The notes beneath the pieces are model-generated. The model saw only the letters and a list, made by a program, of their open reading frames with translations, searched no databases and was not told the DNA's origin. Source: Azolla caroliniana (lineage: Eukaryota; Polypodiophyta). Taken from it: a stretch of 64,000 bases of DNA. Both the position numbers and the translations under genes were made by a program. The stretch spans positions 1 to 64,000 of the forward strand of contig JBHGNT010000035.1 in NCBI GenBank assembly GCA_043228905.1. The letters are read 5' to 3'. Positions within the stretch are counted from its first letter, which is position 1, and every line of letters begins with the position of its first letter. Below are positions 14,120 through 21,475 of this stretch, piece by piece.

Positions 14120-16790
14120 GCGCTTGTCAACTACCTCCTCAAATTTGCTAATTTCTTCATGTCTCTCGACCTAAGTTTCAAAATCTTGATTTTTTAATTC
14201 AATATCAGCGCTAGCGTGGTGAGCTTCGATTCGCATGTTTGAACACAAAAATCCGATATCACACGAGCCAGGTATAAACATTTTAATTTACCTACTAGCG
14301 CTTGTGAACTCCCTCCTAAAATGTGCTAATTTCTTCATGTCTCTCGACCTGAGTTTCAAAATCTTGATTTTTTAATTCCATATTAGAGCTAGCGTTGTTA
14401 GCTTCGATTCACATGTTTGAACACGAAAATCCGATATCATACGAGCCAGGTACGAATATTTTAATTTACTCAAGGGCTCCTCTCAACTCCCTCCTCAAGT
14501 TTGCTAATTTCGTCATGCCTCTGGACCTGAGTTTCAAAATCTTGATTTTTTAATTCCATATCATAGCTTGCGTTGTTAGCTTCGATTCGCATGTTTGAAC
14601 ACAAAAATCCGATATCACACGAGCCTGGTATGAACATTTTAATTTACCTAGAGGCTCTTGTCAACTCCCTCCTCAAATTTGTTAATTTCTCCATGCCTCT
14701 CGACCTGAGTTTCAAAATCTTGATTTTTTAATATCATATTAGAGCTAGCGTTGTTACCTTCGATTCACATGTTTGAACACAGAAATCCGATATCACACGA
14801 GCCAGGTATGAACATTTTAATTTACTCAAGGGCTCCTCTCAACTCCCTCCTCAAGTTTCCTAATTTCGTCATGTCGCTCGACCTGAGTTTCAAAATCTTG
14901 ATTTTTTAATTCCATATCATAGCTAGCGTTGTTAGCTTCGATTCGCATGTTTGAACACAAAAATCCGATATGACACGAGCCAGGTATGAACATTTTAATT
15001 TACCTAATAGCTCTTCTCAACTCACTCCTCATATTTTGTAATTTCGTCATGTCTCTCGACCTGAGTTTCAAAATCTTGATTTTTTAATTCCATATCATAG
15101 CTAGCGTTGTTAGCTTCGATTCGCATGTTTGAACACAAAAATCCGATATCACACGAGCCAGGTAGGAACATTTTAATTTACTCAAGGGCTCCTCTCAACT
15201 CCCTCCTCAAGTTTGCTATTTTCGTCATGTCTCTCGACTTGAGTTTCAGAATCTTGAGTTTTTAAATCCACATCATAGCTAACGTTGTTAGCTTTGATTC
15301 GCATGTTTGAACACAAAAGTCCGATATCACACGAGCCAGGTATGAACATTTTAATTTACCTCCTAGCTCTTCTCAACTCCATCCTCAAATCTGGTAATTT
15401 CGTCATGTCTCTCGACCTAAGTTTCAAAATCTTGATATTTTAATTCCATATCATAGCTAGCGTTGTTAGCTTCGATTTGCATGTTTGAACACAAAAATCC
15501 GATATCACACGAGCCAGGTATGAACATTTTAATTTACTCAAGGGCTCCTCTCAACTCCCTTGTCAAGGTTGCTAATTTCGTCATGTCTCTCGACCTGAGT
15601 TTTAAAATCTTGATTTTTTAATTCCATATCATAGCTAGCGTTGTTACCTTCGATACGCATGTTTGAACACATAAATCCGATATGACACGAGCCAGGTATG
15701 AACATTTTAATTTACGTACTAGTTCTTCTCAACTCACTCCTCAAATTTGGTAATTTCGTCATGTCTCTCGACCTGAGTTTCAAAATCTTGATTTTTTAAT
15801 TCCATATTATAGCTAGCGTTGTTAGCTTCGATTTGCATGTTTGAACACAAAAATCCGATATCACACGAGCCAGGTATGAACATTTAAATTTACTCAAGGG
15901 CTCCTCTCAACTCCCTTGTCAAGGTTGCTAATTTCGTCATGTCTCTCGACCTGAGTTTCAAAATCTTGATTTTTTAATTCTATATCATAGCTAGCGTTGT
16001 TAGATTCGATTCGCATGTTTGAACACAAAAATCCGATATCACACGAGCCAAGTAGGAACATTTAAATTTACACAATATCATAGCTAGCGTTGTTAGCTTC
16101 GATTCGCATGTTTGAACACAAAAATCCGATATGACACGAGCCAGGTATGAACATTTTAATTTACGTACTAGTTCTTCTCCACTCACTCCTCAAATTTGGT
16201 AATTTCGTCATGTCTCTCGACCTGAGTTTCAAAATCTTGATTTTTTAATTCCATATTATAGCTAGCGTTGTTAGCTTCGATTTGCATGTTTGAACACAAA
16301 AATCCGATATCACACGAGCCAGGTATGAACATTTAAATTTACTCAAGGGCTCCTCTCAACTCCCTTGTCAAGGTTGCTAATTTCGTCATGTCTCTCGACC
16401 TGAGTTTCAAAATCTTGATTTTTTAATTCCATATCATAGCTAGCGTTGTTACCTTCGATTCGCATGTTTGAACACATAAATCCGATATGACACGAGCCAG
16501 TTATGAACATTTTAATTTACCTACTAGCTCTTCTCAACTCACTCCTCAAATTTCATAATTTCGTCGTGTCTCTCGACCTGAGTGTCAAAATCTTGATTTT
16601 TTAATTCCATATCATAGCTAGCGTTGTTAGATTCGATTCGCATGTTTGAACACAAAAATCCGATATCACACGAGCCAGGTAGGAACATTTTAATTTACTC
16701 AAGGGCTCCTCTCAACTCCCTCCTCAAGTTTGCTATTTTCGTCATGTCGCTCGACTTGAGTTTCAAAATCTTGATTTTTTCATATTAATA

Positions 16791-17160
16791 GACTATATAA
16801 TGTCTTATACGAGGAGTGCGGGCAGGATACTTCTTTGGCTGTGATTAGTGTTATTTGGTTAACTATTTGAGGATTTAGGGTTTGGGTGTGAAGGTTTGGG
16901 GTATATGGGTTAACTGAGGTTTTTGGGTTAAATATCTTAAGGGTTTAGGGTTTTGTTCGGAGGGTTTAGGGCATATGGGTAAAATATCTGAGGGTTTAGG
17001 GTTTGGTAGACTATATGATGTATTGCACGAGGAAAGCGGGCACGATACTTATTTAGGCTACGACTAGTGTTATTAGGTTAACTATTCTTAGGGTTTATGG
17101 GTTTGTTCTGAGGGTTTAGGGTATATGGGTTAAAATATTCTGAGGGTTTAGGGTAGTGTG
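16791..17160. repeat. Two partial copies of a ~218-bp direct repeat with telomere-like content
   Basis: GACTATATAATGTCTTATAC at 16791 and GACTATATGATGTATTGCAC at 17009 start two diverged direct copies 218 bp apart. Both continue through a gcGGGCA(G/C)GATACTT segment and TAGTGTTATT(T/A)GGTTAACTAT into TTTAGGG-rich sequence. The first copy begins at or within about 10 bp of the satellite boundary. They form the outermost 3' part of the retroelement insert. They could be a 3'-terminal tandem repeat of the element or a fragment of the subtelomere it once joined. Confidence 0.75.
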
Positions 17161-17295
17161 TGCAAAAGTAAAGGTATTAAGGATTGGTAGGTTTAGGGTT
17201 TTTGTGGTAAGGGGAGATATGTTTGGAGAGGTATGATGATGAGGGTATGGGTTGGCGGGGATATAATGTGTTAGGGTTATTAGTTTAGGGTTGCG
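16860..17295 (+). repeat. Degenerate telomere-like TTTAGGG repeats
   Basis: Exact TTTAGGG heptamers appear on the plus strand at 16874, 16944, 16965, 16995, 17115, 17147, 17192 and 17284. Many near-variants lie between them (TTAGGG, TTTGGG, TTTATGGG). The G-rich strand is the plus strand throughout. The density is far above anything in the satellite. The spacing is irregular, so this is not an intact telomere. It resembles degenerate interstitial telomeric sequence or a retroelement 3' region built from telomere repeats. TTTAGGG is the common plant-type telomere unit and is also found in several algae and oomycetes. Confidence 0.7.
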
Positions 17296-17456
17296 GGTAT
17301 TGGGTAGGTTAAAGATTAAGGGAAAGAGGGGGGAGTGCCACGTTTTACTTAGTGGGAATGAAATAGCATATATATTATTGAAAGCACAACTAACCACAAC
17401 ATAAAAACAATAGACACTTGAGAAGAAAATATATATTGATCAAATATATATTAATA
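17296..17456. other. Non-coding part of the PLE 3' region, AT-rich
   Basis: No gene is seen. The segment is AT-rich, with ATATATAT stretches near 17369 and 17428-17455, and lies between the telomere-like repeats and the hammerhead ribozyme. In the element's sense direction it is the sequence just downstream of the ribozyme. Confidence 0.5.
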
Positions 17457-17513
17457 TGACCTATGTAGCAAACTAGTTTCGCTCATATATGGAGCTCATC
17501 AGTGCTTAGGTCA
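17457..17513 (-). ncRNA. Type I hammerhead ribozyme (PLE-associated)
   Basis: Read on the minus strand, the segment contains the invariant core CUGAUGA (17502 to 17496), a 4-bp stem II GCUC/GAGC closed by a 7-nt loop (17495 to 17481), and GAAA (17480 to 17477). A very short stem III follows: A-U and C-G pairs around a UA loop. A GUU cleavage triplet then leads into stem I. Stem I is formed by UGCU with AGCA and by UAGGUCA with UGACCUA (11 bp), with a 3-nt ACA bulge on one strand. Cleavage would fall between 17471 and 17470. PLEs are known to carry type I hammerheads with minimal stem III that probably work as dimers. The motif lies about 0.8 kb downstream of the RT stop, in the sense strand of the element. 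No second copy was found in the insert. Confidence 0.88.
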
Positions 17514-17854
17514 TTTTCGAGTACAAAGGTAAGTTTATATAGGTTTGTGGTAAGGGGGGTGTAAGATGAGTGGTGGACAAGAGTGATAAATGTGAAAAGA
17601 AGTGAGGAGTATGGGAGGGAGTGGTGTAACACGGTGATAAGGGGGCAAGATATGATTTTGTAAAGGGAGGGAGTGGGTATCATGAGTTTGATAGAGATAA
17701 GTGGGTAACTAGAGGGTATAATAATGGTGATAAGTGGGTGACCGGAGGGTATGATAAGTGAGGGGAGGGGTGTGTATATGTGTGTGATGGTGGCTAGTAC
17801 GAGGTAAAGATGTGGGTGAAAAACGAGGGGAATACGAATTTAATAGTTATGGGG
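17514..17854. other. PLE 3' region, G-rich on plus strand, no gene
   Basis: The sequence is strongly G-rich and C-poor on the plus strand, with GTGG, AGGG and GGTGA words, for example GATAAGTGGGT(A/G)AC near 17695 and 17730. It is the C-rich 3' untranslated part of the element in its sense direction. A minus-strand ORF of 66 codons here overlaps the ribozyme and is not credible as a gene. Confidence 0.5.
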
Positions 17855-17857
17855 AAT

Positions 17858-17901
<44 letters not shown>

Positions 17902-18245
17902 TTAACTAATGAGAAGAGAGTGTGAAAAAAGGTGAGAAAAGAGAGAGGGAGAGAGAGAGAGAGAGAGAGAAAAGAAAAAAAGAAAGAAAGAAAGAAGAGA
18001 GACGTAGAGAAAAGAAAAGGTAGAGAGGGAGAAAAAAGGAAAAGAAAAAAGAGGTGAGTTTTAGAGTGTAGAGAGGGAGAAAAGTAAAGGTAGAGAGAGA
18101 GGAAAAAGAAATGATTTAGAGAGGGAGAAAGGTAAAGGTAGAGAGAGAAAGAGAAGGGGAGGGAAGGAGGAGATAGAGATAGAGAAAGGGAAAGTTAAGA
18201 GAGAAGAAATGTGAAGGTAGAGAGGGAGAAGATAGGGGGAGATCC
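17855..18245. repeat. Purine-rich simple sequence (GA)n / (AAAG)n tract
   Basis: A nearly pure (GA)n run lies at 17861-17898 and another at 17949-17970. It is followed by AAAG/AAGA repeats to about 18000 and then by degenerate copies of GTAGAGAGGGAGAAAAG-like words to about 18245. On the element's sense strand this is a pyrimidine (TC) tract between the RT stop and the ribozyme. The 62-codon minus-strand ORF inside it is simple-sequence translation and was rejected. Confidence 0.9.
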
Positions 18246-18307
18246 TCACGTGGTAAATATAGGGAGATAAAACTTGTGGTTTAAAAAAATAAAAATATGG
18301 AGAGGAC

Positions 18308-19966
18308 TTAGTGTGGATCTATAGTAATGTTTTTTGTGTTGACTAGTGAAGAGTGTAGATTTTTAGATTTAGTCCAACAAATTATTGGTTTGGGGATGTG
18401 TTGTAGTAGAGGGTCTTCTTGGAGGTTTAAGTGTAGGCTAGTAAGGGTTTCTTTTATTCCTAGATTAGGGGCTTGGTGTGTGAATTTTAGTTTAAAGATT
18501 ATGGGTGTCGGGGTTTGGTTAATGGTTTTGTTTGAGAGGAGAGTTGGTCTAAGGGAATAGGGGTGTTTTTTTAATATATTGAGGATAAAGTGTGTAGGGT
18601 ATCCTCGTGCTCGTAGTCTCTTAAAAAATAGTTGTTGCATTTTTAAATAACCTTGGGTTGTACTTTCTCTAATAATGTATCTTTTAAGTTCGTTCGAGAG
18701 GAAGCTTTTTTTGACGTGGATAGGATGTGTCGAGGTGAAGGGTATGTATTGGTAAGTATTAAGTTCTTTTTGAAAACAATTAAAGTTGAAATTATTATTA
18801 GCGAGGTTTATCCAAAGGTCGAGAAAAGGAAGTTTAGTGAGAGAGGTTTGGATGGTCAGTTTAATGGAGTTTTGAGTGGTAATACTATAGAAATTTAGGT
18901 AGTCTAAGAGTTGTGTTTTCGTACCGCTCCATACACCAAAGGCATCATCAATATATCTCGTGAAATAAAATAAATGGGGAGATGGGTTGGAATTCTCGAG
19001 GTATGACAAAAAAAGGCAAGCATATACTACGGAAAAATTGCTTCCCATGGCCGTGCCTTTAATTTGTTGATAGATTTGGTTATTAAATTTAAGGAAGTGA
19101 TATTCTAAGGTTAAGGCGCTGAGAGTATAGATGAGGTTGGCTTTTTGTTTTGAGAAATGGGGGGTAATTAGGTGTTTTAGGGCAAGTAGTCCTAGTTTTG
19201 GTGGAATACTCGGGTAGAGGGATTCTACGTCAAATGAAAAGATGAAGCTATTGGGTGGTGTGGTAAGGTTTTCTAGGGATTGTACTAAGGAGAATGAGTC
19301 TCTAAGGTATTGTTTTTGTTGTAGGAGTATGGGGAGGAGTTGGTGGTGTAGCCACTTAGAAGTTTGTTCAAATAACGAACCGTTGTAAGAACAAATAGGC
19401 CTATAGCCAATGGGTTCTTTGTGTACTTTGGGTAGGAAGTACATGGTGGGGACTCGGTATTCGTTGGATGGTTTGTGTAAGATGAATTTTATTTCTATGA
19501 GGGAGAGGGTTCCTAGGTGTTGATTCATTAATGTTTTTAATCTATGTAGGAGTTCTTCTAAGGGGAAGGTATCTACGGGTTTGTAAGTGGATGTATCGGA
19601 TAGGTGAGCTAGGGCTTTATCTAGGTATGTTTGTTTGTTTAAGACACAAACACCTACATTTTTGTCTGCGGGGAGGATGATAATGTGTTTATTGCTTTTA
19701 AGGCTTTTTAAGGCTTGTAGTAGGTGTAGTGGAATGTGTTTAGTGGGTAGGTTTGTATTATGGAGTTTTATGGTGAGGAGATTAAGGTGTTTATGAAGTA
19801 TGTCTTCTAACGGTGGGTATTGTGTAGGGGGGTTCCAAGAGGGGTTGGGTAGTTTAAAGGGGTTGTGTGGGGCGGAGGAGTCGTCTTGAAAGAAATGTCT
19901 AAGTCTAAGGGATCTACTAAGGTTATGGAATTCTTGAAGAATAGAAGTGGAGGTGGGGGGGGGGGG
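18308..19966 (-). CDS. Penelope-like reverse transcriptase (endonuclease-lacking), main frame
   Basis: This is the catalytic RT of the element, copying RNA into DNA from a DNA 3' end. The frame is open from a 12-C run at 19955-19966, not just from the first internal Met at 19528. The upstream part encodes FHNLSRSLRLRHFF and IIILPADKNVGVCVLN, both typical of PLE RTs. Numbering from the Met at 19528: YFLPKVHK at 30-37, RPICSYNGS at 43-51, motif A FSFD with Asp100, motif B QIKGTAMGS at 155-163, motif C YIDD at 192-195 (codons 18944-18955), LPFLDLWI at 233-240 and THPIHVKKSF at 267-276. The post-RT segment KPIICWTKSKNLHSSLV lies at 380-396, and the stop comes 10 codons later. GIY-YIG-containing PLEs continue here, so this one lacks the nuclease. 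The three catalytic aspartates are intact. The N-terminal part lies in another frame. Related enzymes are telomere-associated PLE RTs (Athena/Coprina type) and, more distantly, telomerase. Confidence 0.88.
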   Translation of the reverse strand, partial: PPPPTSTSILQEFHNLSRSLRLRHFFQDDSSAPHNPFKLPNPSWNPPTQYPPLEDILHKHLNLLTIKLHNTNLPTKHIPLHLLQALKSLKSNKHIIILPADKNVGVCVLNKQTYLDKALAHLSDTSTYKPVDTFPLEELLHRLKTLMNQHLGTLSLIEIKFILHKPSNEYRVPTMYFLPKVHKEPIGYRPICSYNGSLFEQTSKWLHHQLLPILLQQKQYLRDSFSLVQSLENLTTPPNSFIFSFDVESLYPSIPPKLGLLALKHLITPHFSKQKANLIYTLSALTLEYHFLKFNNQIYQQIKGTAMGSNFSVVYACLFLSYLENSNPSPHLFYFTRYIDDAFGVWSGTKTQLLDYLNFYSITTQNSIKLTIQTSLTKLPFLDLWINLANNNFNFNCFQKELNTYQYIPFTSTHPIHVKKSFLSNELKRYIIRESTTQGYLKMQQLFFKRLRARGYPTHFILNILKKHPYSLRPTLLSNKTINQTPTPIIFKLKFTHQAPNLGIKETLTSLHLNLQEDPLLQHIPKPIICWTKSKNLHSSLVNTKNITIDPH

Positions 19967-20219
19967 AGGGAGGTATAAACTTAAGACCTAGGTTAAGGAG
20001 TTTAATTTCTGACTTGCTAAGGGTATGTGTAGAAAGGTTGTGGATTTTACTACTATGAGGGGGACTAAAGGGTGTTGTAAGGGGTTTCCAAAATTTATAT
20101 CTAAGTTTCTTTTTACGTGTTTTTTTTGTATGTGGTCTAAAGGGGATTCTATGTGACATGTTACCTAGCCAATTAGAGGAATCTAGGGGGGTAGAGTTAC
20201 CATTAACAAAATACCACAT
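19923..20219 (-). CDS. N-terminal segment of the PLE RT, offset by one base at a C12 run
   Basis: An ORF of 98 codons encodes a basic stretch (TKKTRKKKLRYKFWKP, about residues 31-46), and its LSKSEIKLLNLGLKFIP (about residues 67-83) is the well-known PLE N-terminal motif. It leads directly into the RT frame, but the two frames differ by one base across the C12 homopolymer (19955-19966 as G on the plus strand). After the C run this frame ends within 14 codons, while the RT frame starts there. Upstream the frame is open without a Met to 20348 and encodes an Arg/Lys cluster (AKKRLVRRAKRSNRR) that could be a nuclear localisation or RNA-binding segment. It is most likely the start of one RT protein, broken by a homopolymer indel, sequencing error or slippage. 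Confidence 0.72.
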   Translation of the reverse strand: MWYFVNGNSTPLDSSNWLGNMSHRIPFRPHTKKTRKKKLRYKFWKPLTTPFSPPHSSKIHNLSTHTLSKSEIKLLNLGLKFIPPSPPPHLHFYSSRIP

Positions 20220-20278
20220 ACGTTTAGTTGGGTGTACGGCGTGTCTAAAACGTCGGTTTGATCTTTTAGCACGCCGTA

Positions 20279-21475
20279 CTAAACGTTTTTTGGCCGGTGG
20301 AGGTTGTGAGTGGTGGGAAGTGTGATGTGAGAAGAATACATAGGGGATTTAGGGTGACTAGTTGAGGGGTGGATACAACTTGTGGATGGTTTGGTAGAGG
20401 TGGTGTAGGGAGGATGTTGGGTATGGGTTGATTGGGTGTAGTGGTTAGGGATGTAGGGGTTAAGAGAGGTGTATGAGGGGTTGGGGAAGGCTAAGGGTAT
20501 TTGGGAAAATAGGGGAGGGTTTATGTTGTGATTGTGGGTAGTTTCTTTAAACCAAGGGGGGCTTAGTGTGTGTGAATAGTTGTGAGAGGGGGGGGTAGGA
20601 AAGGTATTTCTAGAATTATTAGGAGGAGTATAAAAAGAAAACGAAAGAGAAGGAGAGTTAGGGGTAGGGTGAGCGTTAGGATTTACACAGTGGGTATGGG
20701 TAGGAGGGTAAGGATGAGTACTGTTTTGGGGTTGAAGGTCTTCGGGGGAGGGATACAAGGGGGGAGCGATGAAGCTGAATGGGGTGTGTTGGGGCTGGTG
20801 GTGAATCTGATGATAGGTATCTCGCGAATGGTGGAGTGGTGTGTCCTCCTCAAGTGGTGGCTGGAGCTGATAATTGGTGGTGGTTATGTTATGAATTGCC
20901 GTCTCGTATGTTGTCCGAGAGGGAGGTTGATGTTGGAGAGGGTGAGAAAACGGCGGGGGTCGAGGCGTCGGCAGAAGAGGCTGCTGTAATTTGCAGGGCT
21001 GGTCGCATGGTGGCAGCGGCGACGGCGGTGGCGGCGGCGGCTGCGGCTGAAGATCATTGTTGGGTTGGCGTTGATTTATATGTTGATGTCGATGCTGATA
21101 TGAGTGCATTTGGTGTTCTCTTTCCGTCATATATCTCCAGGGCTCGTGGTGTTGCGGTTGCGGAGGCGGCGGCTGAAAACCATTGTTAGGTTGGCCTCGG
21201 TTTTGATGCCGGTAAAGGTATACTTGTTGTTTGTTTTCAGGAGGAAATGGAGAGGAGAAGCTATGGATAGTGTTTGCTTTGGGCTGAAATGGGGCGGAAG
21301 GTATATGGCGGAGTTGCATTCGTTGGAGAAGTACGGGTTCGTTGAAACCAATAAATTTAACTATTGGTTCGTATTGATTGGAATCTAAATTATGGCGCGG
21401 GGTAATTTCGTGTGTTGTTATGTTATAAGTGTTTGAACACAAAAATCCGATATCACACGAGCCAGGTATGAACAT
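20279..21475 (-). CDS. Pro/His/Gln/Thr-rich ORF upstream of the PLE RT; function unknown
   Basis: 398 codons in the same orientation as the RT. The first 15 codons are satellite translation (MFIPGSCDIGFLCSN), so the element-derived part starts at about 21430 and its true start is probably lost. Otherwise the protein is low-complexity: poly-Pro runs at about 101-105, 143-149 and 170-175, His-rich and Thr/Ser/Pro-rich stretches, and no zinc finger, coiled coil or catalytic motif that I can recognise. It ends at 20279, where the other frame holding the basic RT N-terminus is already open (from 20348). An A6 run (20286-20291) lies in the overlap. It may be an ORF1 of the PLE, or an N-terminal extension of the RT separated by a second frame break. 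Length without a stop is partly explained by the G-poor, C-rich sense strand, so coding status is moderate. Confidence 0.5.
   Translation of the reverse strand: MFIPGSCDIGFLCSNTYNITTHEITPRHNLDSNQYEPIVKFIGFNEPVLLQRMQLRHIPSAPFQPKANTIHSFSSPFPPENKQQVYLYRHQNRGQPNNGFQPPPPQPQHHEPWRYMTEREHQMHSYQHRHQHINQRQPNNDLQPQPPPPPPSPLPPCDQPCKLQQPLLPTPRPPPFSHPLQHQPPSRTTYETAIHNITTTNYQLQPPLEEDTPLHHSRDTYHQIHHQPQHTPFSFIAPPLYPSPEDLQPQNSTHPYPPTHTHCVNPNAHPTPNSPSLSFSFYTPPNNSRNTFPTPPSHNYSHTLSPPWFKETTHNHNINPPLFSQIPLAFPNPSYTSLNPYIPNHYTQSTHTQHPPYTTSTKPSTSCIHPSTSHPKSPMYSSHITLPTTHNLHRPKNV

Larger units (their letters stand above)
5261..16780. repeat. Satellite block B: diverged 178-bp monomers
   Basis: The same monomer family continues but is more heterogeneous. 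Many units carry CTAACGCGCTCTTCTCCACTACC or CTCAAGGGCTCCTCTCAACTCCC in the variable part. Several monomers lack pieces. Near 8000, 10810, 12540 and 13390 the sequence jumps from GATTTGCAT(G/T) directly to TTTAATTTACTC, losing about 43 bp. Near 16060-16080 another truncated unit occurs. No coding potential beyond short chance ORFs was seen. The block ends at 16780, after the run GATTTTTT, where the 4.65-kb insert starts. Confidence 0.95.
16781..21430 (-). mobile_element. Endonuclease-deficient Penelope-like retroelement (PLE) insert
   Basis: A non-satellite insert on the minus strand. From 5' to 3' in its own sense it contains a Pro/His/Gln-rich reading frame, a basic segment with a PLE N-terminal motif, a PLE-type reverse transcriptase with intact YIDD, a TC-rich 3' region, a hammerhead ribozyme and degenerate TTTAGGG-like repeats. 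The RT frame stops just after the conserved KNL segment that in other PLEs precedes the GIY-YIG endonuclease. Only purine-rich (plus-strand) simple sequence follows, so an endonuclease is absent. There is no target duplication, and about 40 bp of the satellite monomer is missing between the flanks. Frame breaks suggest either a decayed copy or homopolymer errors. PLE identity rests on motif order and is fairly sure; the exact ends are inferred from where satellite stops and resumes. Confidence 0.85.

Noticed and set aside
17116-17397. 93-codon minus-strand ORF
   Set aside because: It is the complement of degenerate telomere-like and G-rich sequence, with no domain; its length follows from the lack of stops in C-rich sequence.
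18061-18249. 62-codon minus-strand ORF rich in Ser, Leu and Phe
   Set aside because: Translation of the GA/TC simple repeat.
17850-18300. GIY-YIG endonuclease downstream of the PLE RT
   Set aside because: The sequence after the RT stop is simple repeat in all frames; no GIY or YIG motif, Cys motif or nuclease frame was found.
20806-20840. Second possible hammerhead core (CTGATGA on the plus strand)
   Set aside because: There is no GAAA at the needed place (GAATGG follows) and no convincing stem II, and it is on the antisense strand of the element.
18327-21388. Plus-strand ORFs of 77-136 codons opposite the PLE frames
   Set aside because: Antisense shadows of the RT and Pro-rich frames, with no recognisable motifs.
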